Shown here: in pieces, positions 54,250-63,784 of the stretch
How positions within the stretch are numbered: the first letter of the stretch is position 1
How the letters are laid out: each line of letters starts with the position of its first letter
Origin: JAUCQB01 sp964586235
Lineage (GTDB): Bacteria > Planctomycetota > Phycisphaerae > UBA1845 > PWPN01
Assembly (NCBI GenBank): GCA_964586235.1
Contig: CAZPIO010000018.1
Location: 16,243 to 80,242 of the forward strand
DNA length: 64,000 nt
Reading direction: 5' to 3'
Notes under the pieces: model-generated
The model's database searches: none
What the model was told of the DNA's origin: nothing
Seen by the model: only the letters and a program-made list of their open reading frames with translations
Translations under genes and position numbers: made by a program

Positions 54250-55485
54250 ATGAGGTCTGCACATCAGACAGCGGTTGCGGTGGCCGTGACGATCGCGTTG
54301 ACGATGGGCTCGATGGTGTACGGCGCAGACTGGCCGAACTGGCGCGGGCCGAACCACGATGGGATCAGCCCCGAGAAGGGTCTCAAGACCACCTGGGAGG
54401 AGCAGCCGAAGACGCTGTGGGAGTATCCCATCGGGCCGGGCTTCAGCTCGTTCGCCTGTGTCGGCGGCAAGGTTTACACCTGCGGCAACAAGGACAAGAA
54501 GCAGGTGCTTTTCTGCCTGGACGCGAACACCGGGAAGGAGATCTGGAACCGGCCGTTTGAGGACGAGTTCAAGGATTCGCAGGGCGGCGACGGGCCGCGG
54601 GCCACGCCCACGGTGAACGATGGGCGTGTTTACGTTCTCGGCGGGTTTGGGCAGTTGATCTGCGTGACGGCGGATAAAGGTGAAGAGGTCTGGCAGAGGA
54701 AGCTGGGCAACGCCCCGCACAGGACTTGGGGTTATGCCGGGTCGGTCCTGATCGAGGGGGATATGGCGGTCGTCGACGCGGGCGGTTCCGATGGCGGTCT
54801 GCTGGCCTTGGACAGGAAGACGGGCAAGGAGATCTGGAAATGCACCTCCGAGAAGGCGGGCTATTCGACGCCCTATCCGCTCACGTTCAACGGCAAGCGC
54901 TACATCGTCGGCTTCCTCGGCAAGTCCGTGATCATTGCCGAGGCCAAGACCGGCCGCGAGGTCCTGCGGACGGAGTGGAAGACCTCATACGATGTCAACG
55001 CCGCGTCGCCGATTTACCACGATGGGCATCTGTTTCTGACGTCCGGATACGGCACCGGTTGCGCCCTCTTCAAGCTCGCCGAGGATGGGGACAAGCTGAA
55101 GGCCACGGAGCTCTGGCGAAACAAGGCTTTCGTCAACAAGATCCAGTCGTGCGTGCTGGCGGATGGAGTTCTGTACGGGGCCGATGAGCGGAGAGCCCTG
55201 AAGTGCGTGGAATTCCTGACCGGCAAGGAGCTCTGGAGCGTTGACGGATATGCCAACGCGACGGTGATCCTGGCCGACGGTCATCTGCTCGTCCTGACCG
55301 AGCGGGGCAAGCTGGTGGTTGCCAAGGCGTCTCCGAAGGAGTTCAAGCCGATCGCCGAGGCGACGGTCATCACCGGCGGACCCAAGAATAACCAGTGCTG
55401 GACCATTCCGACATTGTGCAACGGCAAGCTGTATGTCCGGAATCTTGCCAAGGCGGTGTGTGTCGATCTGAGCGCCGGCAAATAA
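54250..55485 (+). CDS. exported PQQ-like beta-propeller protein
   Basis: The product has 411 residues. GGGGGA precedes the ATG at 54250. The signal peptide is SAHQTAVAVAVTIALTMGSM, then VYGADWPNWRGPNHDGISPE, the usual start of this family. Blades include SFACVGGKVYTCGNKDKKQV, ATPTVNDGRVYVLGGFGQLI, SVLIEGDMAVVDAGGSDGGL and TVILADGHLLVLTERGKLVV. It closely resembles the protein at 45361-46632, so the redox operon is bracketed by two related propeller genes. A hairpin overlaps its stop codon. Confidence 0.88.
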   Translation: MRSAHQTAVAVAVTIALTMGSMVYGADWPNWRGPNHDGISPEKGLKTTWEEQPKTLWEYPIGPGFSSFACVGGKVYTCGNKDKKQVLFCLDANTGKEIWNRPFEDEFKDSQGGDGPRATPTVNDGRVYVLGGFGQLICVTADKGEEVWQRKLGNAPHRTWGYAGSVLIEGDMAVVDAGGSDGGLLALDRKTGKEIWKCTSEKAGYSTPYPLTFNGKRYIVGFLGKSVIIAEAKTGREVLRTEWKTSYDVNAASPIYHDGHLFLTSGYGTGCALFKLAEDGDKLKATELWRNKAFVNKIQSCVLADGVLYGADERRALKCVEFLTGKELWSVDGYANATVILADGHLLVLTERGKLVVAKASPKEFKPIAEATVITGGPKNNQCWTIPTLCNGKLYVRNLAKAVCVDLSAGK

Positions 55486-55493
55486 CCCGGCGC
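55472..55493. terminator. hairpin spanning the stop codon
   Basis: GCGCCGG (55472-55478) and CCGGCGC (55487-55493) pair around an AT-rich loop that contains the TAA stop. There is no long T-run. It lies between convergent genes and may terminate or protect both transcripts. Confidence 0.45.
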
Positions 55494-55517
55494 GGGTCTT
55501 GCGCACCGGTTTCCCCG

Positions 55518-58500
55518 TCATTCCGTCCGAAGCGACGGTAACAGCGGTGAGCGCATCGTGGTGATGAGCGCGAGCAGGGCGGCGATCGTTCCGATCAGGA
55601 ACACGATTGCCAGCGTCAACGCCAGCGAGGCCCAGGGGATTATTCGGGCACTCGATGCAATGTGCGGCGCGACCGCGAGCACTGCTGGTACCGCCCCGGC
55701 AACGAGGCCTGACAGCAGGAGTGCGGAATTCTCCGCCAGCATCATCCACACCAGCTCAATGCGTCGCCAGCCGAGAGCCTGGAGAAGGGCCAGCTCGCCC
55801 CGGCGTTCAAACACGCTCCGCAGCAGCACGGCCGCCAGTCCGAACGTACCCAGGACCAGCCCCAGGCCGCCAAGCGTTTGAAACGCGGAGAGGTATGCGT
55901 TCTCGACCGCGAGATAGCGGGCCAGCCGCTCGCTGGTCGACGCAGCTTCGAAGCCGTAGCCGGCAAGATCGCGCTCCAGTGCCCGGCCCAGGTCTTCTGG
56001 TTCAGGTGTCTCGATGAGGAAGAAGCTGTAACCGCTGACTGACGGGAAGAGCTCAAGCAACCGTGATTCCGCGACCACCAGCTCGCCCTGCAGGATGCTG
56101 CCAGAAAGTGTGCCTGCAATACGAAGCCGAGCCTCACGGCCGCGCTCATCAGTGATGGTGAGGTTTTTCCCGAGTCCCAGGTGCAGGAGCCAGGTCACGG
56201 TATTATCGTCGCCGATCGCGGGAATCGCGCCGTCGGGGAGCGGCCGCGTCAGCAGTGTCCATGGATTGCGCTTTTCTTCCTCCGTTCTCGCCAGCGTGTT
56301 CTTGAACGCGAAGCCGCCACGATCGATCATGGCCGGAGTCGCGCCGAGAATTCGGGGCTGCCGGGGCTGGTAGAGGTTCAGGCAACTGGCCTCGTCGCCG
56401 GATCGCAGTCGGAAGGGCACGACGACCGAGTGTGCGAGGGCAGCCCGGGTGGACTGCGAAAGGCTCAATGCCTCGCGGCCGTCGGCGGTGTTGAGATCCT
56501 GGAGAATCGGGACGGTCGACTCGGCGACCAGGGCGAAACCCCCGGTTCCGGATTGCTTCGAAGCTGTCTCTCTCGCGGCTTCCTGCCGATTGGCTCCGAC
56601 GGTGACAATGATGAAGGTGGCGGATGCGATCAGGCCGGCGGTGAGCAGGCTTCGCCGGGTATTTCGAGCCGCGTTGCGGATTCCCAGGCGGGCGATTGCC
56701 GCACGGCCGGTGGGGGTGATTGCGTCGCGACGGGTCCTGCGGGTCCATGCGGAAAGGGCCGCCAGTGAGGCCACCAGCATCGCGGCGCCGCTTCCGAAGA
56801 ATGCTACGGTTTCCGGCAGCGCTTCGGTGGTCATGGAAATCGCGATGAGAATGACTGCCATGGCCAGCGCCAGCATGGCGATCATGAGCGGCCAGCGCCC
56901 TGCTCGCTGCGAGACAGAACTGGAGCCGGCCTCCACCGCGCCGGCCAGGAGCGATCGCGGGGACATCCGGCTGAGCCCGCGAACTGCCCAGATAATCGAG
57001 AGCAAGCCCACGACAAGGCCGGCGGCAAAGCCGATCAGCATGCTCGTTGTTTGCACGTGGAGCTGCAGAGAGGGGACGCTCGCGGCGTCGGACCACCAGG
57101 ATTGCAGGCCTTCGAGCAACAGCCGCGCATAGGCCGCCGCTCCGACCAGGCCCGCGGCCGAACCGATGCCGGCCAGCACGGCCCCTTCGACCAGAAGGAT
57201 GAAGGTGACGCTCCGGGGGCGGAAACCCACGGCCAGAAGCATCCCGATCTCGGATGACCGCCTTTCAACGCCGAGCCGGAAGACCAGGGCCACGAGCATC
57301 GCGGCCGCGAGAATCAGGAAGATGCTGAAGCCCATGAACAGCATGGAGAAATCGGTGCTGCCCTGGCTCGCGGTGATTGCCTGTGCGCGGACGGGCTCGA
57401 ATGCCAGGCCCATATTCTCGGGTCTGACGCGGCGCAGAAGCTCGCGCTCAAATGCGCTTGCGGTCGCGGCGAGGTCCTTTCCGGCGATCGGTTCCAGCCT
57501 GATCTGGGACAAGCGGCCGAAACGCTCCGAGTCCGCCGCCCACAGTTCCTGCCCGGTTTGCAGGGCGACAAACGCCTTAGGCGTTGCCCGGTACTCGTCC
57601 CAATACGCCTCGTCCTTGCGGCGGACGCGATCGAAGTCGATCGGGAAGGGCGGATCCCAGTCGCTCACGTGCGTCGCGTCGGTGACTCCCTCGTACTCAG
57701 GTGTGAGGCCGGGATCATCGGCCAGACCCTGCATCCGGACCACACCTCGCAGGATGAACGTCGCCTCCTGCGTCCGCAGTTGACCGAACGAGCCCATCAC
57801 GTAGTAGCTCAGGCGAATGTGATCGCCGGGCCGGGTGTGCAGGTCGTCCGCGGCCCACTCGTTCAGGAGGATCTCATCCTTGAGGGGACGCGGCGCAGGC
57901 CGGCCGTCCAGCAGGACCATGGAGGAGAAGACTCGGCTGCCGGCCGGATCGATGGCCGTCACCGTCGAGTAGGGGATCTGCCGCGTTGCTGCCGGCGTAG
58001 ATCGTGTTTCCGGCGACGGGCCAGTCGCGGCAGTCGCGGGAGACTCCGCCGAGATGGTGTTCGCCAGGTATGTCAGCACGGAGGTCGCAGGGGCTCTGAC
58101 GGCTTCGGCTGCCGCGAACGCCGCGGTCTCGACTGCCGGGGGCAGCAAGAGGCTTTCACTCTCCAGGGCGAGGTAATGTCGCTGGTCGTCCCGCCGAAGC
58201 TTCAGGCCCAGGTCCGCAAGCCGCACTTTCTCATCGAGAATCCGCTGGAGCAGGGCGGTCCTGTCTGAAGACTCTGCCGGGGAGGCCGGCTGCCCGTCGG
58301 CGATGAGCACTGCATTGATGCGGCCGCGTTGCTTCAGTGCCCGCTGCAACGTTGAGAGCGCGATGTATGCGTTGTACGGCTCCTGCTGCGTGGGGCTCAG
58401 GCTGAAGCAGCCCCAGCCGTCCGCGGGGATGATCCGCGCGACGGTCAGACGCAAGGACACGGTCTTGGCGTCGCGCCGGCCCAGGAGCGTTTCGGCGGGC

Positions 58501-59000
58501 ACGTCGGCCTGAGAGCCCAGGCGCACCAGAACGTCATCGCCGGGCCTGGCCTGCAGCTTTCGGGCCAGAGGCTCGTTGAGAATGACCGACGTTTCGAGGC
58601 CCGAGATCTCGTTCAGGATGATTGGGCCTTGCCCGAGCTGTGCGAAATGCCGGTCGACGCCCAGGAAGTTAGCTCGGCCGGCTCTGGCGCCTGTCGCAGC
58701 ATGCTCGACAGCCCCTTGAAGGAGAACGAGTGGGGCTGCGAGGGCGCCCGACGCTGCAATCCGGTTGTCCTGAGCGAGTTCGGAAACCAGATCCTCCCGG
58801 AAGAACCGTCCGGCCGTCAGGGTGTGGTTTACCGGGCCGAGCCGGCGGATCGCCAAGTCCCGCAGACTCTCGCGCATCGAATCGCCCACGAGCAGCGCCC
58901 CGGTCAGCACCGCGCCGGCGGCGGCCACGCAAAGCGTCGTGGCGAGGTTTGTCCGCCAGTGAAAGAGGAGGTTTCGTCTGTACAGAGTCGCGATTCGCAC
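55518..59000 (-). CDS. large FtsX/MacB-like ABC transporter permease
   Basis: The product has 1160 residues. The N-terminal helix is TLYRRNLLFHWRTNLATTLC, then AAAGAVLTGALLVGDSMRES, typical of FtsX-type permeases. Two FtsX units are seen: one around FMGFSIFLILAAAMLVALVF and EIGMLLAVGFRPRSVTFILL, the other around LGGLGLVLGTFGLAAVLLRS and ELALLQALGWRRIELVWMML. Large extracytoplasmic regions separate the helices. The ATPase gene lies 11 bp upstream on the same strand. Together they form a MacB/LolCDE-class exporter or mechanotransmission complex, here with both permease halves in one chain. The cargo is unknown. Confidence 0.92.
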   Translation of the reverse strand: MRIATLYRRNLLFHWRTNLATTLCVAAAGAVLTGALLVGDSMRESLRDLAIRRLGPVNHTLTAGRFFREDLVSELAQDNRIAASGALAAPLVLLQGAVEHAATGARAGRANFLGVDRHFAQLGQGPIILNEISGLETSVILNEPLARKLQARPGDDVLVRLGSQADVPAETLLGRRDAKTVSLRLTVARIIPADGWGCFSLSPTQQEPYNAYIALSTLQRALKQRGRINAVLIADGQPASPAESSDRTALLQRILDEKVRLADLGLKLRRDDQRHYLALESESLLLPPAVETAAFAAAEAVRAPATSVLTYLANTISAESPATAATGPSPETRSTPAATRQIPYSTVTAIDPAGSRVFSSMVLLDGRPAPRPLKDEILLNEWAADDLHTRPGDHIRLSYYVMGSFGQLRTQEATFILRGVVRMQGLADDPGLTPEYEGVTDATHVSDWDPPFPIDFDRVRRKDEAYWDEYRATPKAFVALQTGQELWAADSERFGRLSQIRLEPIAGKDLAATASAFERELLRRVRPENMGLAFEPVRAQAITASQGSTDFSMLFMGFSIFLILAAAMLVALVFRLGVERRSSEIGMLLAVGFRPRSVTFILLVEGAVLAGIGSAAGLVGAAAYARLLLEGLQSWWSDAASVPSLQLHVQTTSMLIGFAAGLVVGLLSIIWAVRGLSRMSPRSLLAGAVEAGSSSVSQRAGRWPLMIAMLALAMAVILIAISMTTEALPETVAFFGSGAAMLVASLAALSAWTRRTRRDAITPTGRAAIARLGIRNAARNTRRSLLTAGLIASATFIIVTVGANRQEAARETASKQSGTGGFALVAESTVPILQDLNTADGREALSLSQSTRAALAHSVVVPFRLRSGDEASCLNLYQPRQPRILGATPAMIDRGGFAFKNTLARTEEEKRNPWTLLTRPLPDGAIPAIGDDNTVTWLLHLGLGKNLTITDERGREARLRIAGTLSGSILQGELVVAESRLLELFPSVSGYSFFLIETPEPEDLGRALERDLAGYGFEAASTSERLARYLAVENAYLSAFQTLGGLGLVLGTFGLAAVLLRSVFERRGELALLQALGWRRIELVWMMLAENSALLLSGLVAGAVPAVLAVAPHIASSARIIPWASLALTLAIVFLIGTIAALLALITTMRSPLLPSLRTE

Positions 59001-59011
59001 GGGTGTTCCTG

Positions 59012-59677
59012 TCAGATAACCGAGAGAGCGCCGTCCACGATCTCGTATCGCCGGGTGAACTGTTCGGCCAGGCTGTGGCTGTGAGTGACCAGGAGCAGCA
59101 TCGCATTCTCTTCGCGGTGAAGCTCGATCAGGAGCGACGCCACCACCGCTGCCGTCCGGCGGTCGAGATTGCCGGTCGGTTCATCCGCCAGCAGCAGGGC
59201 GGGCCGGTTGATCAGGGCCCGGGCAACGGCGACCCGCTGGCGCTCTCCGCCGGAGAGCTCGGCCGGGCGGTGTTCCAGGCGATCGGCCAGCCCGACGCGT
59301 TCGAGCAGATGCCGGGCCCGCTTCACGGCGTTCTCGCCGCGATCCCCCGGCAGCGTAGGGATGAGCACGTTCTCCAGCGCCGAACATTGGGGCAGCAGAT
59401 GGTGATCCTGGAAAACGAACCCGACGCGACGATTGCGGAAGCGGGCCAGCTCCGCGGGCGGCAGCGAAAAAGGGTCGCAATCGTCAATGGTCACGCGGCC
59501 ACGAGTGGGGGGCTCGAGTGTTCCCAGGATGTTCAGCAGCGTGCTCTTGCCCGAACCCGACGGCCCCATGATTGCGGCGGCCTCGCCGGTGGCCAGCGAC
59601 AACGTGAGTTCGCGAAGGACCGACAGGGGGCCGCTGCGCGTGGGGTACTCTTTTGCGATGGATTCAGCGTGGAGCAT
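59012..59677 (-). CDS. LolD/MacB-like ABC transporter ATPase
   Basis: The product has 221 residues. Walker A is GPSGSGKST, the signature LSGGERQRV and Walker B LLLADEPTGNLD. The Q-loop region FVFQDHHLLPQCSALENVLI and the D-loop/H-loop LLLVTHSHSLAEQF are typical of the MacB/LolD/FtsE class. It starts a two-gene operon with the permease. It powers movement of the FtsX-like domains rather than classical solute transport. Confidence 0.95.
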   Translation of the reverse strand: MLHAESIAKEYPTRSGPLSVLRELTLSLATGEAAAIMGPSGSGKSTLLNILGTLEPPTRGRVTIDDCDPFSLPPAELARFRNRRVGFVFQDHHLLPQCSALENVLIPTLPGDRGENAVKRARHLLERVGLADRLEHRPAELSGGERQRVAVARALINRPALLLADEPTGNLDRRTAAVVASLLIELHREENAMLLLVTHSHSLAEQFTRRYEIVDGALSVI

Positions 59678-59684
59678 GGCAGTA

Positions 59685-59720
59685 GTTGTCAGTTATCAGT
59701 GCTCAGTTCTCAGTTTCAGC
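59685..59720. repeat. degenerate TCAGTT tandem repeat
   Basis: Several copies of a short unit (GTTGTCAGTTATCAGTGCTC, then AGTTCTCAGTTTCAG) lie between the ABC ATPase start and the end of the GT4 gene. It looks like a simple-sequence dispersed repeat, not a regulatory site. Confidence 0.5.
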
Positions 59721-59750
59721 CAACGGGCCCAACGACAGAGGCTCGCCTGC

Positions 59751-61067
59751 CTATGTGGCGTTCTCGGGCCTTCCTGTGCTTGTCCTGGCTTTCCCGAATT
59801 CCCGTTCATACAGCGCCCACGTGCGTTCGGCCATGATTTCGTCGGTGAAAGAGTCAACGACCGCGGCCTGCCCCTGGCGACCGAGTTGCCTGCGCAAGTG
59901 CGGTTCATCCATCAATCGCCCAATGGCGTCGGCCAATGCCTGGGGATTGTCCGGTTCGAACAGCAGTCCACCGCTGGTCGCTTCGATGATTTCCGGAAAG
60001 GCACCGTGCTCCGGCTGAACCACCGGTACGCCGTTGGCCAGTGCCTCCAGGACGTAAAGCCCTTTGGCCTCGCGATAAACGGTCGGCACCGAGAGTACGT
60101 GCAGCGATCGCAGAAAAGCGAGCTTTCCCGGCCGGTCGACCTCGCCGACATAGTCTACGGTGTTGTCGAGGTTCTCATCAACCAGGTGCCCGCGGATGCT
60201 TTGGAGATACGACCGGTCGGCCCCGCCGCAGTAACCGGCGATGCGCAACCGGCACGATCGTCCTGCCCGCCGGAGTATCTTGAACGCTTCGCAAAGGATG
60301 TGCAGCCCTTTGTCCGGGCAGATCCTGGCGAGATAGCCGATGGTGAACGGCTCGTCGGGGGGCTGGGCGGGTTCAGTTGAGCCCTCGACGCGTATGCCGA
60401 GCGGGACCACGTGAAGACGTTCTTCGGGGATCGCGAACTGCTCGCGCGAGTGCGCGGCGTAGTATCTGCTCACTGAGACGAAGCCGTCCACCTCTCGAAT
60501 CCCCTCACGAATTAGCGAGAGCACATCTTCCCGGTGGGGCTCCGGAAGCTTGTCGATGAAAATGTCCTCTCCCGTCAAGGTGCAGAAGATCGGAACGCCC
60601 AGCGATTCGCGGATCACCCTGGCCGTTCCGACGAACATCGCATTGGGAAGGTTCACTATGTCGGGGTGCACGTCGGCGAGCCATCGTACGAGCTTGGCCA
60701 GCTCCTTTCGCTGGGCACCGTGCCGGCCCCTGAGCATCGAGATGGTTATCGCGGCAAGGTCGGTGGGCGAGCCCTGCCCGGCGCCGGCCGTGACCTTCCG
60801 CAGCAGGGCGGGGGAGTCGAGGAGGCGGTCGACCAGCCTCGGTGTGTGCCGAAAGAGTGCTGATTTCTGCTGAAGGTAAACGTTGACGCCGCCATAGAAC
60901 ATGTGCGGCTCGCTGACGTCGTCCTCATCTGTTCGGATGGGCGTGTAGAGTGGGACCAGCATCACATCACGCCCCCTCGCCCGCAAGGCCGCGACCAGGG
61001 TGTTGTCGCGCATGCAGCTCCCGCAGTACATGCCGGCAGCCCCTGCGGTCAGATAGACGACCTTCAT
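59751..61067 (-). CDS. GT4-family glycosyltransferase
   Basis: The product has 438 residues and no signal peptide. It starts MKVVYLTAGAAGMYCGSCMR, the Gly-rich GT-B N-terminus. Later motifs are TIGYLARICPDKGLHILCEA (start of the donor domain), LSVPTVYREAKGLYVLEALA with the E-x7-E catalytic motif, and VPVVQPEHGAFPEIIEATSG. The ATG overlaps the stop of the propeller gene upstream (ATGA), so the two are coupled. The donor and acceptor are unknown. It may help build a cell-surface glycan or glycolipid. Confidence 0.92.
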   Translation of the reverse strand: MKVVYLTAGAAGMYCGSCMRDNTLVAALRARGRDVMLVPLYTPIRTDEDDVSEPHMFYGGVNVYLQQKSALFRHTPRLVDRLLDSPALLRKVTAGAGQGSPTDLAAITISMLRGRHGAQRKELAKLVRWLADVHPDIVNLPNAMFVGTARVIRESLGVPIFCTLTGEDIFIDKLPEPHREDVLSLIREGIREVDGFVSVSRYYAAHSREQFAIPEERLHVVPLGIRVEGSTEPAQPPDEPFTIGYLARICPDKGLHILCEAFKILRRAGRSCRLRIAGYCGGADRSYLQSIRGHLVDENLDNTVDYVGEVDRPGKLAFLRSLHVLSVPTVYREAKGLYVLEALANGVPVVQPEHGAFPEIIEATSGGLLFEPDNPQALADAIGRLMDEPHLRRQLGRQGQAAVVDSFTDEIMAERTWALYEREFGKARTSTGRPENAT

Positions 61068-63784
61068 GGAACGCGTGTGTCCTGCTGCGCCCTGGCGCCG
61101 AAGCAGTAGACGGTGCCATCTTCCGTGCCGACGACCATGCAACCCTCGCCGACGGCCGGCGACGCGAGGATCGGCGAGCCCGTGTCGAACTGCCACAGCA
61201 TCTTGCCGCCGGCCAGATCTAGTGCGTAAAGGCTGCTGTCCAGCGAACCGACGAAGACCCGCTGCCCGACGATCACGGGAGAGGCATCGACGCGGGCCTT
61301 CGTCTCGAAGGTCCATCGGGCCTTGCCGGTTTTGGCGTCGAGAGCATGAACGAGCTTGTCGCGTCCTCCGATCACGACGAGGTCGCCCGTCACGGCCGCG
61401 GATGAGTAGTATGGGAACTGTCGTTCCGGATCCTCATACGTCCAGAGAATCTGGCGCCCGGACCAGTCAATCGCGAGTACTTGGTTGCCGAACGTCCCAA
61501 CGAACACGTACAAGCCCTGAATCGCCGCTGACGCCCCTGAGAACGAACCCATGTCGACGGCCCCGACTGGCGAGCCGTCGGCAAGACGGACGACGTGCAG
61601 TTTCTCGTCGCACCCGGCCACGAGAACATTGTCGCCGGCAACGCCGGGCGTCCCGTGTACCCGGCCCTCGGTTTCGAACTTCCAGATGAGCGAGCCCTTG
61701 CCGGCGTCGAGGCAGTACAGGCAGCCATCGTAAGAGCCGAACAGTATCCGGCCGTGCAAGTAGTTGGGCGATGAGATGATTTCGGCATCGGCTTTGAATG
61801 TCCAGATCGGCTTGCCCGTTGACACATTGACGGCGTGGAAGACGCCGCTGTCGTCGCCGACACAGACCCTGTCGCCGAGAACGCAGGGCGACGACTTGAT
61901 CGCCGAGGTGGCCTTGTACTTCCATCTCTCCTTGCCGTCGATGAGGCCGACGGCATAGAGGAAACCGTCGTTGCTGCCGACGTACACTGTTCCGTTCATG
62001 ATCGCTGCGGAGGACTCCACTGCATCGCCGGTGCGGAACCGCCACCGCACTTGCGGATCGTCGGGCAGGGGGCTGCCGGCAACGCCGGTCAACTGCGGGT
62101 TTCCGCGGAACATCGGCCAGGTTGACGCCGTGGCGGACGAGGCGGGCTGCGACAAGGCGAGCTCCGATGACGTGTAGGAGCGGCTTGTAGCCGCGACTCG
62201 TGCATGTGTCGAGGCAGGCGGTGTCGCCGGTCGGCTATCTGTCGCTCCGGCGGATGCGATCGCATACAGGTGGGTTCGATCGGAAACATACAATGTCTGA
62301 TTGGCTGGGGTGACCGTGCTATAGACGGTCTCCCTCATCGTGTTCTGCGCAAGCAGCTTCTCCGTGCGGCCCTGCTGGAACACGAAAATGTCGCCGTCTT
62401 CGTTGCCGATATAGACCTTGCCGTCCGCGACGAGGGGCGACGACCAGACCGGGGCCTTGAGGTCGTATCGCCACAGCCGCCGGCCGGTGGCCGTTTCGAC
62501 ACAGTGAAGATACCCCTGCAGCTCGGCGGCATAGAGCAGGTCGCCACAAATGGCGACGGTGGAGATGCTGCGACCGAAATCGCCGCCGCGATAACGCCAG
62601 ACGGCGGCGGTGGCAGTGACGTCGCCGGTCTCTGTGGCGTCGACGGCCCACAGGCACCCCGGACCCGCGCCGCTTTCCGGATCCTGGCCGACGGCGATGA
62701 ATACCTTGTTGTCGTGAAAGACGGGGGTGGCCAGCAGGTTGTTCTTCTCTTCAGGGCCGGGCGCCGGGGCCCCATCTTCCGGCGCGTTACAGTCGAATTT
62801 CCAGATCAGTTTGCCGGTCCGGGGCTCGAAGGCGTAAAGCCAGCCGTCGCCGCCAGGAAAGACCACCTGCGGTTTTCCGTGGACCAGCCCATAGGCCGCT
62901 CCCGACCACTGGCCGTCGATGATCCTGTCGCCGGGCGAGTTGTCGCGCCAGACGATCCTGCCCGTCGCGCGGTCGACGGCGATGAAGCTGGGTGCGTTGG
63001 GCGCGTGTACTTTCTCGTGGTCCACGTCGATGCCGTTGCCGGTGACCACGTACACCAGATCGTCGACCACCAGCGGCGGTGATGCCGAGGCGTGATGGGG
63101 GACGACGCCCAGGTCCTTGACCATGTCGAGCGTCCAGATGAAATCGGCATCGGTCTGCTCGTGGAACCGCTCGTTTGTGATAGGGCCGTCGTTGCGGCCG
63201 TCGCGGAAGCCATCGGTGTCGAGGCAGACCAGCTCGCCGCGATTGCTGACGTAGTAGACGCGGTTGCCGGCGGCGCACGGCGTGGAGCAGATACCGATCT
63301 CGGGCCAGTCGCTGGCATCGCCCGAGGGGAGCTTGTCGTGGACGGCCTGCCAGAGGAATTGCCCGTCGGATTCGGCGAAGCACATCAGCACGCCCTTGTC
63401 GCCCTCGATCTTCGGATTGCGAGGGGGCTCGTTGTTGGTTCCGATGAAGACCTTCCCGCCGGATATGACCGGATTACCGAAGGTGCGCGAACCCAGAGCC
63501 GCGACCCATTTGATGTTCTTCCCGGTGGAGATGTCCCACGTGGTTGGCAGGCTTCGTTCATCCGAGACCATGTTCCGATCAGGCCGGCCTCCCCACATCG
63601 GCCAGTCGCCGGTCCGGCCGTCGGCCGCGGGACTCGTGGCCGTGCTCCGACCGGGCCCAGCGTGGATCTGGCCTTGGCTGCCCTTCGGGACAATGAATGT
63701 GAGGATTATCATCAACGCGAAGGCTGCGCAAAACAGCCTGTGCCTTCGTGTTGATGGACCTGGACGATCCGGCATTTCAAGCAC
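61064..63784 (-). CDS. exported double PQQ-like beta-propeller protein
   Basis: The product has about 906 residues from a GTG at 63784 (GGGGG 6 nt upstream); ATG 63775 and TTG 63814 are alternatives. A signal anchor (LFCAAFALMIILTFIVPKGS) precedes two propellers. The first (about 60-500) has MWGGRPDRNMVSDERSLPTT, GGKVFIGTNNEPPRNPKIEG and SPLVADGKVYIGNEDGDIFV. The second (about 560-900) has WPMFRGNPQLTGVAGSPLPD, SSPCVLGDRVCVGDDSGVFH and GQRVFVGSLDSSLYALDLAG. The linker between them is encoded by a REP-like palindrome. The first propeller is closely related to the protein at 43619-45139, so this looks like a domain fusion. Confidence 0.87.
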   Translation of the reverse strand: MLEMPDRPGPSTRRHRLFCAAFALMIILTFIVPKGSQGQIHAGPGRSTATSPAADGRTGDWPMWGGRPDRNMVSDERSLPTTWDISTGKNIKWVAALGSRTFGNPVISGGKVFIGTNNEPPRNPKIEGDKGVLMCFAESDGQFLWQAVHDKLPSGDASDWPEIGICSTPCAAGNRVYYVSNRGELVCLDTDGFRDGRNDGPITNERFHEQTDADFIWTLDMVKDLGVVPHHASASPPLVVDDLVYVVTGNGIDVDHEKVHAPNAPSFIAVDRATGRIVWRDNSPGDRIIDGQWSGAAYGLVHGKPQVVFPGGDGWLYAFEPRTGKLIWKFDCNAPEDGAPAPGPEEKNNLLATPVFHDNKVFIAVGQDPESGAGPGCLWAVDATETGDVTATAAVWRYRGGDFGRSISTVAICGDLLYAAELQGYLHCVETATGRRLWRYDLKAPVWSSPLVADGKVYIGNEDGDIFVFQQGRTEKLLAQNTMRETVYSTVTPANQTLYVSDRTHLYAIASAGATDSRPATPPASTHARVAATSRSYTSSELALSQPASSATASTWPMFRGNPQLTGVAGSPLPDDPQVRWRFRTGDAVESSAAIMNGTVYVGSNDGFLYAVGLIDGKERWKYKATSAIKSSPCVLGDRVCVGDDSGVFHAVNVSTGKPIWTFKADAEIISSPNYLHGRILFGSYDGCLYCLDAGKGSLIWKFETEGRVHGTPGVAGDNVLVAGCDEKLHVVRLADGSPVGAVDMGSFSGASAAIQGLYVFVGTFGNQVLAIDWSGRQILWTYEDPERQFPYYSSAAVTGDLVVIGGRDKLVHALDAKTGKARWTFETKARVDASPVIVGQRVFVGSLDSSLYALDLAGGKMLWQFDTGSPILASPAVGEGCMVVGTEDGTVYCFGARAQQDTRVP
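62173..62200. repeat. REP-like palindrome inside the double-propeller gene
   Basis: TGTAGGAGCGGCTTGTAGCC followed by GCGACTCG has the same GTAGGAG-stem-CGCGAC scaffold as the intergenic copies at 19022-19045. The stem is GCGGCT-TGT-AGCCGC. It is read in frame on the minus strand as linker residues including ARVAATSRSYTSS. Confidence 0.75.
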
